Positions 6,412-12,549 of a DNA stretch of 12,549 nt are shown here, piece by piece (position 1 is the stretch's first letter; each line of letters begins with the position of its first letter). Source of the DNA: Chloroflexota bacterium (GTDB taxonomy: Bacteria; Chloroflexota; Anaerolineae; B4-G1). Where the stretch lies: positions 1 through 12,549 of the forward strand of contig DSAR01000250.1 of the NCBI GenBank assembly GCA_011046405.1, written 5' to 3'. Under the pieces are notes generated by a model. That model was not told where the DNA came from and did not search any database. It was given only the letters and a program-made list of their open reading frames with translations. A program made the position numbers and the translations under genes.

Positions 6412-7202
6412 ACCTTGCGACGATAGAAGGAAATGCCGGCTGTCTCGAAACCGATGTCGGTCGCCTGGGATATGACCTCGGTTCCGCCGACGAAGAGCAC
6501 GCCGCCCGGGCGCAACGCCTGGTAAAACAACCTGTACAAACGATTTTTGACCTCGGCGGTGAAGTAGATGACCACGTTGCGGCAGACGATGAGATCGAAA
6601 TCCTGCTCGAATGGATCGACCAACACGTTGTGATAATCGACCGTCAACTTGCGCCGCAAGCCCTCGATGACGTAGTGGCCATCTTCTTTTAGATTGAAAT
6701 AGCGCTCAAACAAATCCGGGGGTACCTTCTCCACCTCCTCGGCCGAATACGGCCCGCCGCGCTCCGTTCGCGCCAGGGCAGAATGGTCGATATCGGTGGC
6801 CCATACGTGGTGCTGCCGGTAGAAGCCGGTCGTCTCCGCCAGGAGAATGGCCAGGGAATACGGCTCGTGCCCGTGAGAACATCCCACGCTCCACACGCGC
6901 ATCCGGGGACGTCCCCGTTTCAACTCCGCCAGGATGGGATCCCGCAAGTAATCGAACTTCTCTTTGTCCCGAAAAAATGACGATACATTGATCGTCAGAT
7001 AGTCTTTGAGCTTGGCGATTTCCGCCGGATCGTCCTGCATCGCCCGAAAGAACTTGTGCCAATCAGGATAGCCGGAACGCACCAGGTAGGTCCGAAGGCG
7101 TCGCTGCACCTGCGGCGCCTTATAACAATTGAGGTCGACCGCTGTCAAATGCAACACCTTGCGCTTGATGAAGGTGTAGAGCTGCGCATCCATCGTTTCC
7201 AT
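6408..7202 (-). CDS. cheR: Chemotaxis protein methyltransferase CheR
   Basis: CheR methylates receptor glutamates with SAM, opposing CheB, to adapt the chemotaxis response. Counting from ATG 7202 it has 264 residues, the usual CheR size with no TPR extension. The N-terminal helical domain runs to about residue 85 and includes LTINVSSFFRD (69-79). The SAM-binding domain shows WSVGCSHGHEPYSLA (104-118), ATDID (135-139), CRNVVIYF (207-214) and LRPGGVLFVGGTE (230-242). The usual GCSTGEEPYS motif reads GCSHGHEPYS here. The start is ambiguous because of a 13-bp duplication: GTG 7220 overlaps the cheB stop as GTGA, while ATG 7202 has GGAG 7 nt upstream and is preferred. It is the last gene of the che operon and ends against ccmD. 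Confidence 0.93.
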   Translation of the reverse strand: METMDAQLYTFIKRKVLHLTAVDLNCYKAPQVQRRLRTYLVRSGYPDWHKFFRAMQDDPAEIAKLKDYLTINVSSFFRDKEKFDYLRDPILAELKRGRPRMRVWSVGCSHGHEPYSLAILLAETTGFYRQHHVWATDIDHSALARTERGGPYSAEEVEKVPPDLFERYFNLKEDGHYVIEGLRRKLTVDYHNVLVDPFEQDFDLIVCRNVVIYFTAEVKNRLYRLFYQALRPGGVLFVGGTEVISQATDIGFETAGISFYRRKV

Positions 7203-7223
7203 ATCACAACTCCATATCACAAC
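7198..7223 (-). repeat. Perfect 13-bp tandem duplication at the cheB-cheR junction
   Basis: On the minus strand GTTGTGATATGGA occurs twice in direct succession (7223-7211 and 7210-7198). Each copy contains a GTGA stop/start overlap and an ATG. The first TGA ends cheB. The copy junction creates GGAG, placed 7 nt before ATG 7202, the preferred cheR start. Confidence 0.9.
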
Positions 7224-8251
7224 AGCTCCAAAATCGTGGCAGCCACCTCTGGCAATGGGACGATCCGGTCGGCCAGGCCGGCCTCAATCACGCTGCGGGG
7301 CATGCCGTAAACGGCGCTGCTCGACTCGTGCTCGGCGATGATTTTCCCGCCAGCGGCCTTGACGTACCGGGCCCCATCCGTCCCGTCGGACCCCATCCCG
7401 GTAAGCACCGTGCCAATCACGGCCTTCCCGTGCTTGACGGCCGCCGATTCCATCGTCACGTCGGCCGAGGGACGGACGCCGTTGCGTCGGGGGCCCTGGT
7501 CGAGTTTCAATTGTTTGGAATTGGAGAAAGATAGATGAAAATCGCCCGGCGCCAATAGCGCCAATCCGCGCGCCAGACGGTCGCCATCGGCCGCCTCGAA
7601 AACGGTGAGAGGGGAATTTTTATTCAGGCGCTCCGCCAATGCCCGGGTGAAACTGGGGGGCATGTGCTGCACTAGCAGGACGGCGGCAGGTAGGTCGCCT
7701 GGCAACGTCGATAACACCTGGTGTAACGCTCGAGGGCCGCCGGTCGACGCTGCAATGACGAGCACGGGGTCGCCCCGTCGAAAGGCACGAGGAGCTACCC
7801 GGGTGGTCGGAGGCGGTTCTGGCTCAGCGGGCCTGGCGTAGTCTGGCGTGACCGGCGTGATCGCGGCAATTTTGACCTTGGCGATCAACTCCTCCATCAC
7901 ACGATCGATGTCCAACGTCGTCGAGGGCTTGGGTACGAAATCGACCGCGCCCCGCATCAGCGCCTGGATGGTCTCGCGCGCGCCTTTATGGGTGAGGGCG
8001 CTGAGCATCACGACCGGTGTGGGATGCTCCTTCATGATTCGGCGTAACGCGGTCAGGCCATCCATCCGGGGCATTTCCACGTCGAGCGTGATCACGTCTG
8101 GTTCGAGCGCTGCGACCTGATCCAACGCTTCTACCCCGTCGCGGGCTTTCCCCACGACGGTAATGCCTGTATCTGCCTCCAGGCCTTTCTCCAACACGTG
8201 CCGCGTAAAGGCGGAATCATCGACGATCAACACACGAATAGGACGCCCCAT
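7217..8251 (-). CDS. cheB: Protein-glutamate methylesterase/glutaminase CheB
   Basis: CheB removes methyl groups from receptors and is activated by phosphorylation from CheA. At 344 residues it has the standard length. The receiver domain (about 5-120) has the acidic pair D11-D12, phospho-acceptor D57 (TLDVEMP), a hydroxyl residue in LSAL (83-86) and K108 (VPKPS). A proline-rich linker (about 132-155, PAEPEPPP) leads to the esterase domain. Its catalytic triad is visible as S169 (AASTGGP), H196 (VQHMP) and D289 (GMGSDG). GGAG 9 nt before ATG 8251 supports the start, inside the end of cheY. The stop overlaps the possible GTG start of cheR. All key residues are present, so a working enzyme is expected. 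Confidence 0.95.
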   Translation of the reverse strand: MGRPIRVLIVDDSAFTRHVLEKGLEADTGITVVGKARDGVEALDQVAALEPDVITLDVEMPRMDGLTALRRIMKEHPTPVVMLSALTHKGARETIQALMRGAVDFVPKPSTTLDIDRVMEELIAKVKIAAITPVTPDYARPAEPEPPPTTRVAPRAFRRGDPVLVIAASTGGPRALHQVLSTLPGDLPAAVLLVQHMPPSFTRALAERLNKNSPLTVFEAADGDRLARGLALLAPGDFHLSFSNSKQLKLDQGPRRNGVRPSADVTMESAAVKHGKAVIGTVLTGMGSDGTDGARYVKAAGGKIIAEHESSSAVYGMPRSVIEAGLADRIVPLPEVAATILELL

Positions 8252-8254
8252 CGA

Positions 8255-8614
8255 TCACTTCTCCAGAACTCGTTTGAGCGACTTGAGCAGTCGATTGGGC
8301 GGCACTGGTTTCACCAGGAAATCCCTGGCGCCGATGTGGATCGCCCGCGTGGCAGCCAATTCCTGGTCCAGAGCAGTCAGCATAATGACTTTCGCTTGCG
8401 CATCGAGCTCACGAATTTCGGTCAAAGCCTGCAGACCATCTTTCATCGGCATCGTGATATCCATCAACACAACGTCCGGTTTGGCCTGGCGGTACATCTG
8501 CACAGCTTGCTCACCGTTCTCTGCCATCACAATCTCGTAGTCGTTCTTACCCAAGAGCTTCGACAGATGGTTTCGCATAAACAGGCTGTCATCTACAATG
8601 AGTATCTTGGCCAT
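8255..8614 (-). CDS. cheY: Single-domain response regulator CheY
   Basis: A stand-alone receiver domain of 119 residues, phosphorylated by CheA and acting on the motility output. Key residues are D8-D9 (IVDDS), D52 (LMDITMP), T80 (IMLTA) and K102 (VKPVPP), the full set for phosphotransfer and switching. No output domain is attached. The start has a strong ribosome site. Position between cheD and cheB supports CheY over a general receiver. Whether it acts on a flagellar switch or on a pilus or other system cannot be told, as no such genes are in view. As the only stand-alone receiver nearby it might also interact with the GAF kinase of the facing operon, but nothing in the sequence shows this. 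Confidence 0.92.
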   Translation of the reverse strand: MAKILIVDDSLFMRNHLSKLLGKNDYEIVMAENGEQAVQMYRQAKPDVVLMDITMPMKDGLQALTEIRELDAQAKVIMLTALDQELAATRAIHIGARDFLVKPVPPNRLLKSLKRVLEK

Positions 8615-8620
8615 ACCGAA

Positions 8621-8626
8621 CCTCCT
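8621..8626 (-). promoter_or_regulatory. Strong ribosome binding site for cheY (AGGAGG)
   Basis: AGGAGG on the minus strand lies 6 nt before the cheY ATG (8614). It is the best Shine-Dalgarno match in the che operon and suggests that CheY is translated at a high level relative to its neighbours. Confidence 0.8.
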
Positions 8627-8665
8627 GCGTGTGACGTCAATCGTCTTTTCGTCTGATCAATCATA

Positions 8666-9208
8666 TCACCTTCCGGTTCTCGGTGCATCATCTAGCGCTT
8701 GCTCTCCTCGTCCCAAACTCCTGATCATCACCTGGCCATCAGCGATATACATTCTCACCGTCCGTCCGATCGTCCCGCCAGTATCCTGCGCTTTTATCTT
8801 CAACCCAAGCATCTCAAGCACGTTCTCAGCCGCCAATACGTTGCGCTCGCCGATTCTCAACCGCTCGTTTTCGAATCCTGGCGCGGACAGTACCTGCGCA
8901 CCGCCGCACAGCCGCACAATCAACCGATCGCATCTCCCACCGAGCGCTGAAACCGCTTCTACCAGCATAGGCACGCCCTGATCCACGAACTTGGCCTGAC
9001 GAACGGCCTTACTGCTCTGGCGTTTGGTCCCGGTTACGGGATTGGAAGCCTCGGGCAATAGAGCGTGTAACATGCCGCCCACGCGGGCGACCGGATCGTA
9101 CACGCAGACGGCGACACAAGATCCGAGACCGTAAGCCACCAAGACGTCTTGAGCTTTATCACTGACGATTATCTCGCCAATAGGAACAGCCAACACATTT
9201 TCAGCCAC
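8666..9208 (-). CDS. cheD: Chemoreceptor glutamine deamidase CheD
   Basis: CheD deamidates receptor glutamines and binds CheC, raising its phosphatase activity. From GTG 9208 it has 180 residues. The core is clear: GEIIVSDK (11-18), GLGSC with catalytic C31, then GGMLH with H48, 17 residues later as in Thermotoga maritima CheD (C27, H44). CGGAQVLS, IGERNV and DTGGTIGRTV follow. The third triad residue, Thr21 in T. maritima, corresponds to Ala25 here (VLVAYGLGSC). GTG 9208 is chosen because AGGGGG lies 5 nt upstream and it follows the cheC stop by 14 nt. An ATG at 9265 would add 19 residues and overlap cheC by 43 bp. The C-terminal tail is slightly longer than usual. Next to cheC, as expected for partners. 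Confidence 0.9.
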   Translation of the reverse strand: MAENVLAVPIGEIIVSDKAQDVLVAYGLGSCVAVCVYDPVARVGGMLHALLPEASNPVTGTKRQSSKAVRQAKFVDQGVPMLVEAVSALGGRCDRLIVRLCGGAQVLSAPGFENERLRIGERNVLAAENVLEMLGLKIKAQDTGGTIGRTVRMYIADGQVMIRSLGRGEQALDDAPRTGR

Positions 9209-9222
9209 ATCGTCCCCCTGGG

Positions 9223-9831
9223 TCAAGAGGCTAAATCCTTCAATGCCGGATCGGGCAACACCCAAAACCGCCCATCAACCAACTTAGCGCTATCGGAAAA
9301 TGCCGTCTCGATAATCAGTAAATCGTCGCGCACGGCAGCCACCGGCGTCAGCACGACGTTCAAAATAGCGCCTAACATATCCACCATCACCGCCGGCGGA
9401 GACGGCCTCAACAAATCCGGCATGTTGTCTAGCGACGCAACGCCGTTGAGGAAATAGGACAGGGCCATATTGCCCAATTCAGACAACGCCGAGCGCTCGA
9501 TGACGCCTAACTGGGTAGACACGCCCGGTTGATTTCCCAACATCAGATCGGCTAAATTCAAGGCGCCGTTCATCGACAGGATAAAGAGCGCCTGTCCACG
9601 CAATCCGCCACCAATGATGAGATAAACGCCCACCATTTTTTCCTCGGGGCCGCCGGCGCGCACTGGAACCTGTGCAATGGGCACTCTATCCACCGAAGGA
9701 AAATCATTGTTGAACCTCCTGCCGGTCGCTTCCGACAGACCGTTCGCCACTCGCCACATGACCTTATTTAGTTTTGCCAATGAGTGCGGTTCGCTGACTA
9801 AGCTTCGCCAGATTGATTCTTGGTCTTTCAT
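9223..9831 (-). CDS. cheC: CheY-P phosphatase, CheC family
   Basis: CheC dephosphorylates CheY-P and partners with CheD. The 202-residue protein has a CheC-like layout with two helices that can each carry an active site of the form [D/S]xxxExxN. The second is intact: S114-ALS-E118-LG-N121, followed by the expected downstream proline region (LRPSPP, 141-146). The first (KVMWRVANGLSEATG, 23-37) has N30 but Arg27 in place of Glu. One working site is therefore predicted. CheX would have one site, but the two-helix arrangement, length and cheD neighbour favour CheC. ATG 9831 overlaps the cheA TGA as ATGA, with AGGAG 7 nt upstream, so translation is likely coupled to cheA. Confidence 0.85.
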   Translation of the reverse strand: MKDQESIWRSLVSEPHSLAKLNKVMWRVANGLSEATGRRFNNDFPSVDRVPIAQVPVRAGGPEEKMVGVYLIIGGGLRGQALFILSMNGALNLADLMLGNQPGVSTQLGVIERSALSELGNMALSYFLNGVASLDNMPDLLRPSPPAVMVDMLGAILNVVLTPVAAVRDDLLIIETAFSDSAKLVDGRFWVLPDPALKDLAS

Positions 9832-11930
9832 CCTATTTCTCCTGATATCCCGCCACTCTTTATCTTCATTGTCGCGCCGATAAGGCCGGGAACATCCACG
9901 ATCAGGGCGATCCGTCCATCTCCCATGATCGTGCATCCCGATATGCCGGTCACACTGCCAATAAACGGTCCCAGCGACTTGATCACGATTTCTTGTTTGC
10001 CGATCAACTCATCGACCACCAACCCCACTTGCAATCGCCCCCAGCTTATGACGACGACGGCTTCCTGGCCGGTGGGCACAGGCTCAACCAATCCCCGGTG
10101 CGTGAAAACCTGTCGCAAGCGCACTAAGGGCAAGATCTGGCCGCGCCACTGGATGACGGCCTTGCCTCTAACGTGATCGATCCGCGACCCCGCCAGATAC
10201 AGCGATTCGACGATGCCCGACAACGGAATTGCGTAGACATCTCCACCCAACACCACCAACATAGCCTGCACGATGGCCAGCGTCAATGGCAGCGTGACTC
10301 GGAAAGTTGCGCCCTCCCCTATCTCGCTTTCCACCACCACCGATCCGCTGAGCCGCTTGATGTTGGTTCGCACGACGTCCAATCCCACGCCCCGCCCCGA
10401 AACGTCGGTGACCTGCTCCGCCGTCGATAGGTTGGGCTGGAAAATCAGGTTGATGGCTGCTTCATCGTCCAGTTGGGCCGCTTCCTCCTCGGTCAAAAGA
10501 CCTCGTTGGACGGCGGTGCGCCGGATCACGTCGGGATCAATGCCGCGCCCGTTATCCTTGACCGTGACGACGATGTGCCCTTCCTCGTGCGCCGCCGTCA
10601 ACCAGATGGTGCCGGCAGGCGGCTTGCCCGCCGCAATCCGCGCCTGGGGCGCTTCGATCCCATGATCCACGGCGTTGCGCAACAGGTGAATCAGCGGGTC
10701 GTTGATCACTTCGATGACCGAGCGGTCCAACTCCGTCGCCTCTCCCTCGATCACCAGGTTGACGTGTTTCTCGCCAGCGCGGGCCACGTCCCGCACCAAC
10801 CGGGGAAATCTGCGAAAGAGGTGGCTGATCGGCAACATACGGGCGGCCATCACCTCTTCCTGCAAACGGTCCACCACCCGCTCGAAGTGAGTCGTCATCT
10901 CGGTCAAAGCGTTGGAGACGCCGTCTTTTTCGCGCCGGGAGCGGAACGTGTCGCGGATTTGAATCAGGCGTGTACGATCGGTGACCAACTCTCCCACCAG
11001 ATTCATCAATGCATCCAGGCGCTCGATACTGATGCTCACGGTTTTCTCGGCCACATCCTGTTTTCCACCATCTGTGGCTGACCGACGCATCATGGATTGA
11101 TCGAGTTCGGGTTCTTCGAGATCCTTCGATGCACCTTCGGGTTCCTCAACCGGTGTATCGGCAAATGGGCCATCGGTCGCGCCGTACGGTCGTATCCGGA
11201 ACTCGGCTAAGTCCGTCACGCTGCCCAGAATACCCTCGACGACGGATGCCTCCTCGTACGTCGACAGAATTAACCACATGTGCCCACTTTGTCGCCCTTC
11301 TGTCAGATCAACCTGGGTCGGACGCTGGGCCACAATCTCGCCAATCTCCGCCAATCTCATCGAAGCCTGTAAGAGACGCGCACCCTGGGCAAAAGCACTG
11401 GCCCGGGTCGTGATCTCAATGTCCAAGACTGCAGCGCCCTGATCGATCTGGGCTTCGACCTGGGCCAACTGTTCCGGCGTTAACGGCACCGTTTCAATAG
11501 GCGCCGGTGTTTCGTCCGTCAGATCCTGCATGCCACCCTCGGCCAGGAACCGCAGACGATCCAGGCAGGCGTCGACGTCTACATCGCACGGCTCACGGGT
11601 AATCACCTCATCCCGCATGGCCTTCAGCACGTCGACGGTCACGAGCAACTCATCGGTCACCGCTTGATTAAGCGCTAACTCTCCCTCACGCATGGCGTCG
11701 AAAATGGTCTCCAACGTGTGCAACATCTCGGCCATTCGACGATGGCCCACGGTGGCAACCACGGCCTTGATCGTGTGAGCAGCGCGGAAAGTCGCATTGA
11801 GCGCATCGGCATCGGCCGCTTTCTCCAGCCTCAAAATGCCCGATTCTAATGCCTGTAGATTCTCATTGACGTCCTGGAGAAAGATATCCAGTTCGTCCGT
11901 CTCAAGCTCGAAAGACAGCGTTTTGTTCAT
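9828..11930 (-). CDS. cheA: Chemotaxis histidine kinase CheA
   Basis: CheA autophosphorylates in response to receptors and passes phosphate to CheY and CheB. From ATG 11930 it has 700 residues with all five domains. P1 (HPt, about 5-105) has H52 in AHTIK. P2 is at about 164-249 (VLDIEITTRAS to FRIRPYG), a regulator-binding fold. P3, the dimerisation domain, is at about 297-360 (ERLDALMNLVGELV). P4, the ATPase, is at about 361-547: N419 and H423 in LLRNAVDHGIE, DNGRG (459-463), GRGVGLD (512-518). P5, CheW-like, runs from about 549 to 690. The phospho-His motif reads AHTIKA, with Ala where Gly is usual after Lys. The frame extends 39 nt further to a TTG, but ATG 11930 fits the domain start better. 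It follows cheW after about 170 bp and overlaps cheC. Confidence 0.95.
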   Translation of the reverse strand: MNKTLSFELETDELDIFLQDVNENLQALESGILRLEKAADADALNATFRAAHTIKAVVATVGHRRMAEMLHTLETIFDAMREGELALNQAVTDELLVTVDVLKAMRDEVITREPCDVDVDACLDRLRFLAEGGMQDLTDETPAPIETVPLTPEQLAQVEAQIDQGAAVLDIEITTRASAFAQGARLLQASMRLAEIGEIVAQRPTQVDLTEGRQSGHMWLILSTYEEASVVEGILGSVTDLAEFRIRPYGATDGPFADTPVEEPEGASKDLEEPELDQSMMRRSATDGGKQDVAEKTVSISIERLDALMNLVGELVTDRTRLIQIRDTFRSRREKDGVSNALTEMTTHFERVVDRLQEEVMAARMLPISHLFRRFPRLVRDVARAGEKHVNLVIEGEATELDRSVIEVINDPLIHLLRNAVDHGIEAPQARIAAGKPPAGTIWLTAAHEEGHIVVTVKDNGRGIDPDVIRRTAVQRGLLTEEEAAQLDDEAAINLIFQPNLSTAEQVTDVSGRGVGLDVVRTNIKRLSGSVVVESEIGEGATFRVTLPLTLAIVQAMLVVLGGDVYAIPLSGIVESLYLAGSRIDHVRGKAVIQWRGQILPLVRLRQVFTHRGLVEPVPTGQEAVVVISWGRLQVGLVVDELIGKQEIVIKSLGPFIGSVTGISGCTIMGDGRIALIVDVPGLIGATMKIKSGGISGEIG

Positions 11931-12103
11931 CAGGTGTCTATCCCTATCCCCCACCCTCCATCGCAGCAAGGGACTGGCCTAAGCAGTGACCCATTGCACT
12001 AATTTTGGGTCGTAATTTGTGAAAATTCGTGGTAAAAAAGATCCGTCTCTGCCCCGTGGAGATCTGCTCTGTGCAAAAGTGTTGCTAGTGAAAATCAAGC
12101 ACT
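11931..12103 (-). promoter_or_regulatory. cheW-cheA intergenic region
   Basis: At 173 bp this is the largest gap in the che operon and is more AT-rich than its surroundings. The minus strand near 12000-12035 has several A/T runs, but I find no convincing -35/-10 pair or flagellar-type sigma site. It may hold a secondary promoter or the hairpin described separately. The last 40 nt before cheA are purine-rich on the minus strand (GGTGGGGGATAGGGATAG). Confidence 0.3.
12034..12065 (-). terminator. Possible weak hairpin with T-run after cheW
   Basis: On the minus strand AGATC (12065-12061) can pair with GATCT (12043-12039), leaving a 17-nt loop, and six T follow directly (12039-12034). A competing 4-bp TCTC/GAGA stem is also possible. 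The stem is only 5 bp and the loop is long, so this is at best a leaky terminator or attenuator between cheW and cheA. Confidence 0.25.
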
Positions 12104-12549
12104 CTACTGACGCCTGATGGACAAAACATTCTCCAAGTTCAATAAGACAATCAAACGCTCGTCAACCTTGCCGGTCTCAAATGCTCCTACATTGACAATG
12201 CCACTGATAAAAGCGGTCTCGACCGTAGAGATGAGAGGAGATGGCGGCTGAATCGCCTGTTGGGGGACAAGCAACACCTCAACCATAGTATCTACGAGCA
12301 ATCCAACCTTGGCGCCGGGCAGCTCGGCTACGATGATGCGCGTATCCTTGGTGAATTCTTGCAACGGCAGACCGAGTCGCCGCCGCAAATCGACGACTGG
12401 GAGCACCTCGCCCCGCAGGTTGATCACCCCTTCGACGTAATCGGGTGTATTAGGCACAGCCGTGATTGGCTGGCGCTTGATGATGCTATCCACGATTTGA
12501 ACGTCCAGGCCATAATCTTCGCCGGTGATGGTAAAGATCACCAATTGAC
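12104..12549 (-). CDS. cheW: Chemotaxis coupling protein CheW, 5'-truncated by the window edge
   Basis: CheW links receptors to CheA in the signalling array. The frame is open to the right edge of the window, and a Gln codon precedes the TTG at 12544, giving QLVIFTITGEDYGLDV, the normal CheW beginning. So the real start lies just outside and few residues are missing. The hallmark region VEGVINLRGEVLPVVDLRRR is present, followed by VGLLVDTMVEVL and the C-terminal strand LIVLLNLENVLS. There is no fused domain in the visible part. It is the first visible gene of the operon; genes further upstream may include a receptor. Confidence 0.93.
   Translation of the reverse strand, partial: QLVIFTITGEDYGLDVQIVDSIIKRQPITAVPNTPDYVEGVINLRGEVLPVVDLRRRLGLPLQEFTKDTRIIVAELPGAKVGLLVDTMVEVLLVPQQAIQPPSPLISTVETAFISGIVNVGAFETGKVDERLIVLLNLENVLSIRRQ

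Noticed and set aside
8632..8639. Palindrome TGACGTCA between cheD and cheY as an operator
   Set aside because: A single 8-bp palindrome in a 51-bp gap is expected by chance often enough, and no second copy or promoter accompanies it.
9832..9936. 35-residue N-terminal extension of CheC
   Set aside because: It lies inside the cheA coding end, is highly charged and unlike CheC, and ATG 9831 has a ribosome site and ATGA coupling.
11931..11969. TTG start 13 codons upstream for cheA
   Set aside because: TTG is a weak start without a good ribosome site, and the P1 domain begins normally from ATG 11930.

Overview
The window is GC-rich, densely packed bacterial chromosomal DNA. The gene set suggests Chloroflexota, Anaerolineae-like: System I cytochrome c maturation genes, a GAF-type soluble kinase, and a chemotaxis operon of the cheC/cheD type. 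This assignment is an inference from gene content and protein style, not from a marker gene. I saw no rRNA, tRNA, CRISPR array or insertion sequence.

Plus strand, 1-6411. The window opens inside a GT4 glycosyltransferase. A good extended -10 promoter (862-870) overlaps its stop codon. Next come an unrecognised polytopic membrane protein, a membrane-anchored SAM methyltransferase with a C-terminal zinc ribbon, ccmB, ccmC, a 707-residue soluble sensor histidine kinase with a duplicated GAF-like sensor, and a 50-residue ccmD-like membrane protein. From the membrane protein to ccmD the gaps are 1-29 nt, so this is probably one transcript. CcmB, CcmC and CcmD are parts of the haem-handling CcmABCD complex. 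The ATPase gene ccmA is not in its usual place before ccmB, and the kinase sits between ccmC and ccmD. A heptamer array (3382-3416) separates ccmB from ccmC and closes every reading frame before the ccmC start.

Minus strand, 12549-6408. A chemotaxis operon runs cheW (5' end outside the window), cheA, cheC, cheD, cheY, cheB, cheR. CheW and CheA form the array kinase, CheY is the response regulator and CheC its phosphatase. CheD deamidates receptors, while CheR and CheB methylate and demethylate them. No receptor, flagellar or pilus gene is visible, so the output is unknown. Junctions from cheA onward are tight (4-nt overlaps to about 50 nt). Only the cheW-cheA gap (about 170 bp) has room for regulatory sequence.

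The two operons meet tail to tail. Their stop codons share the palindrome CTAG at 6408-6411, so there is no intergenic space for a terminator.

The points most worth a second look are the kinase inside the ccm cluster, the heptamer stop/start array before ccmC, a perfect 13-bp tandem duplication at the cheB-cheR junction, and the Ala in CheD where the known catalytic triad has Thr.
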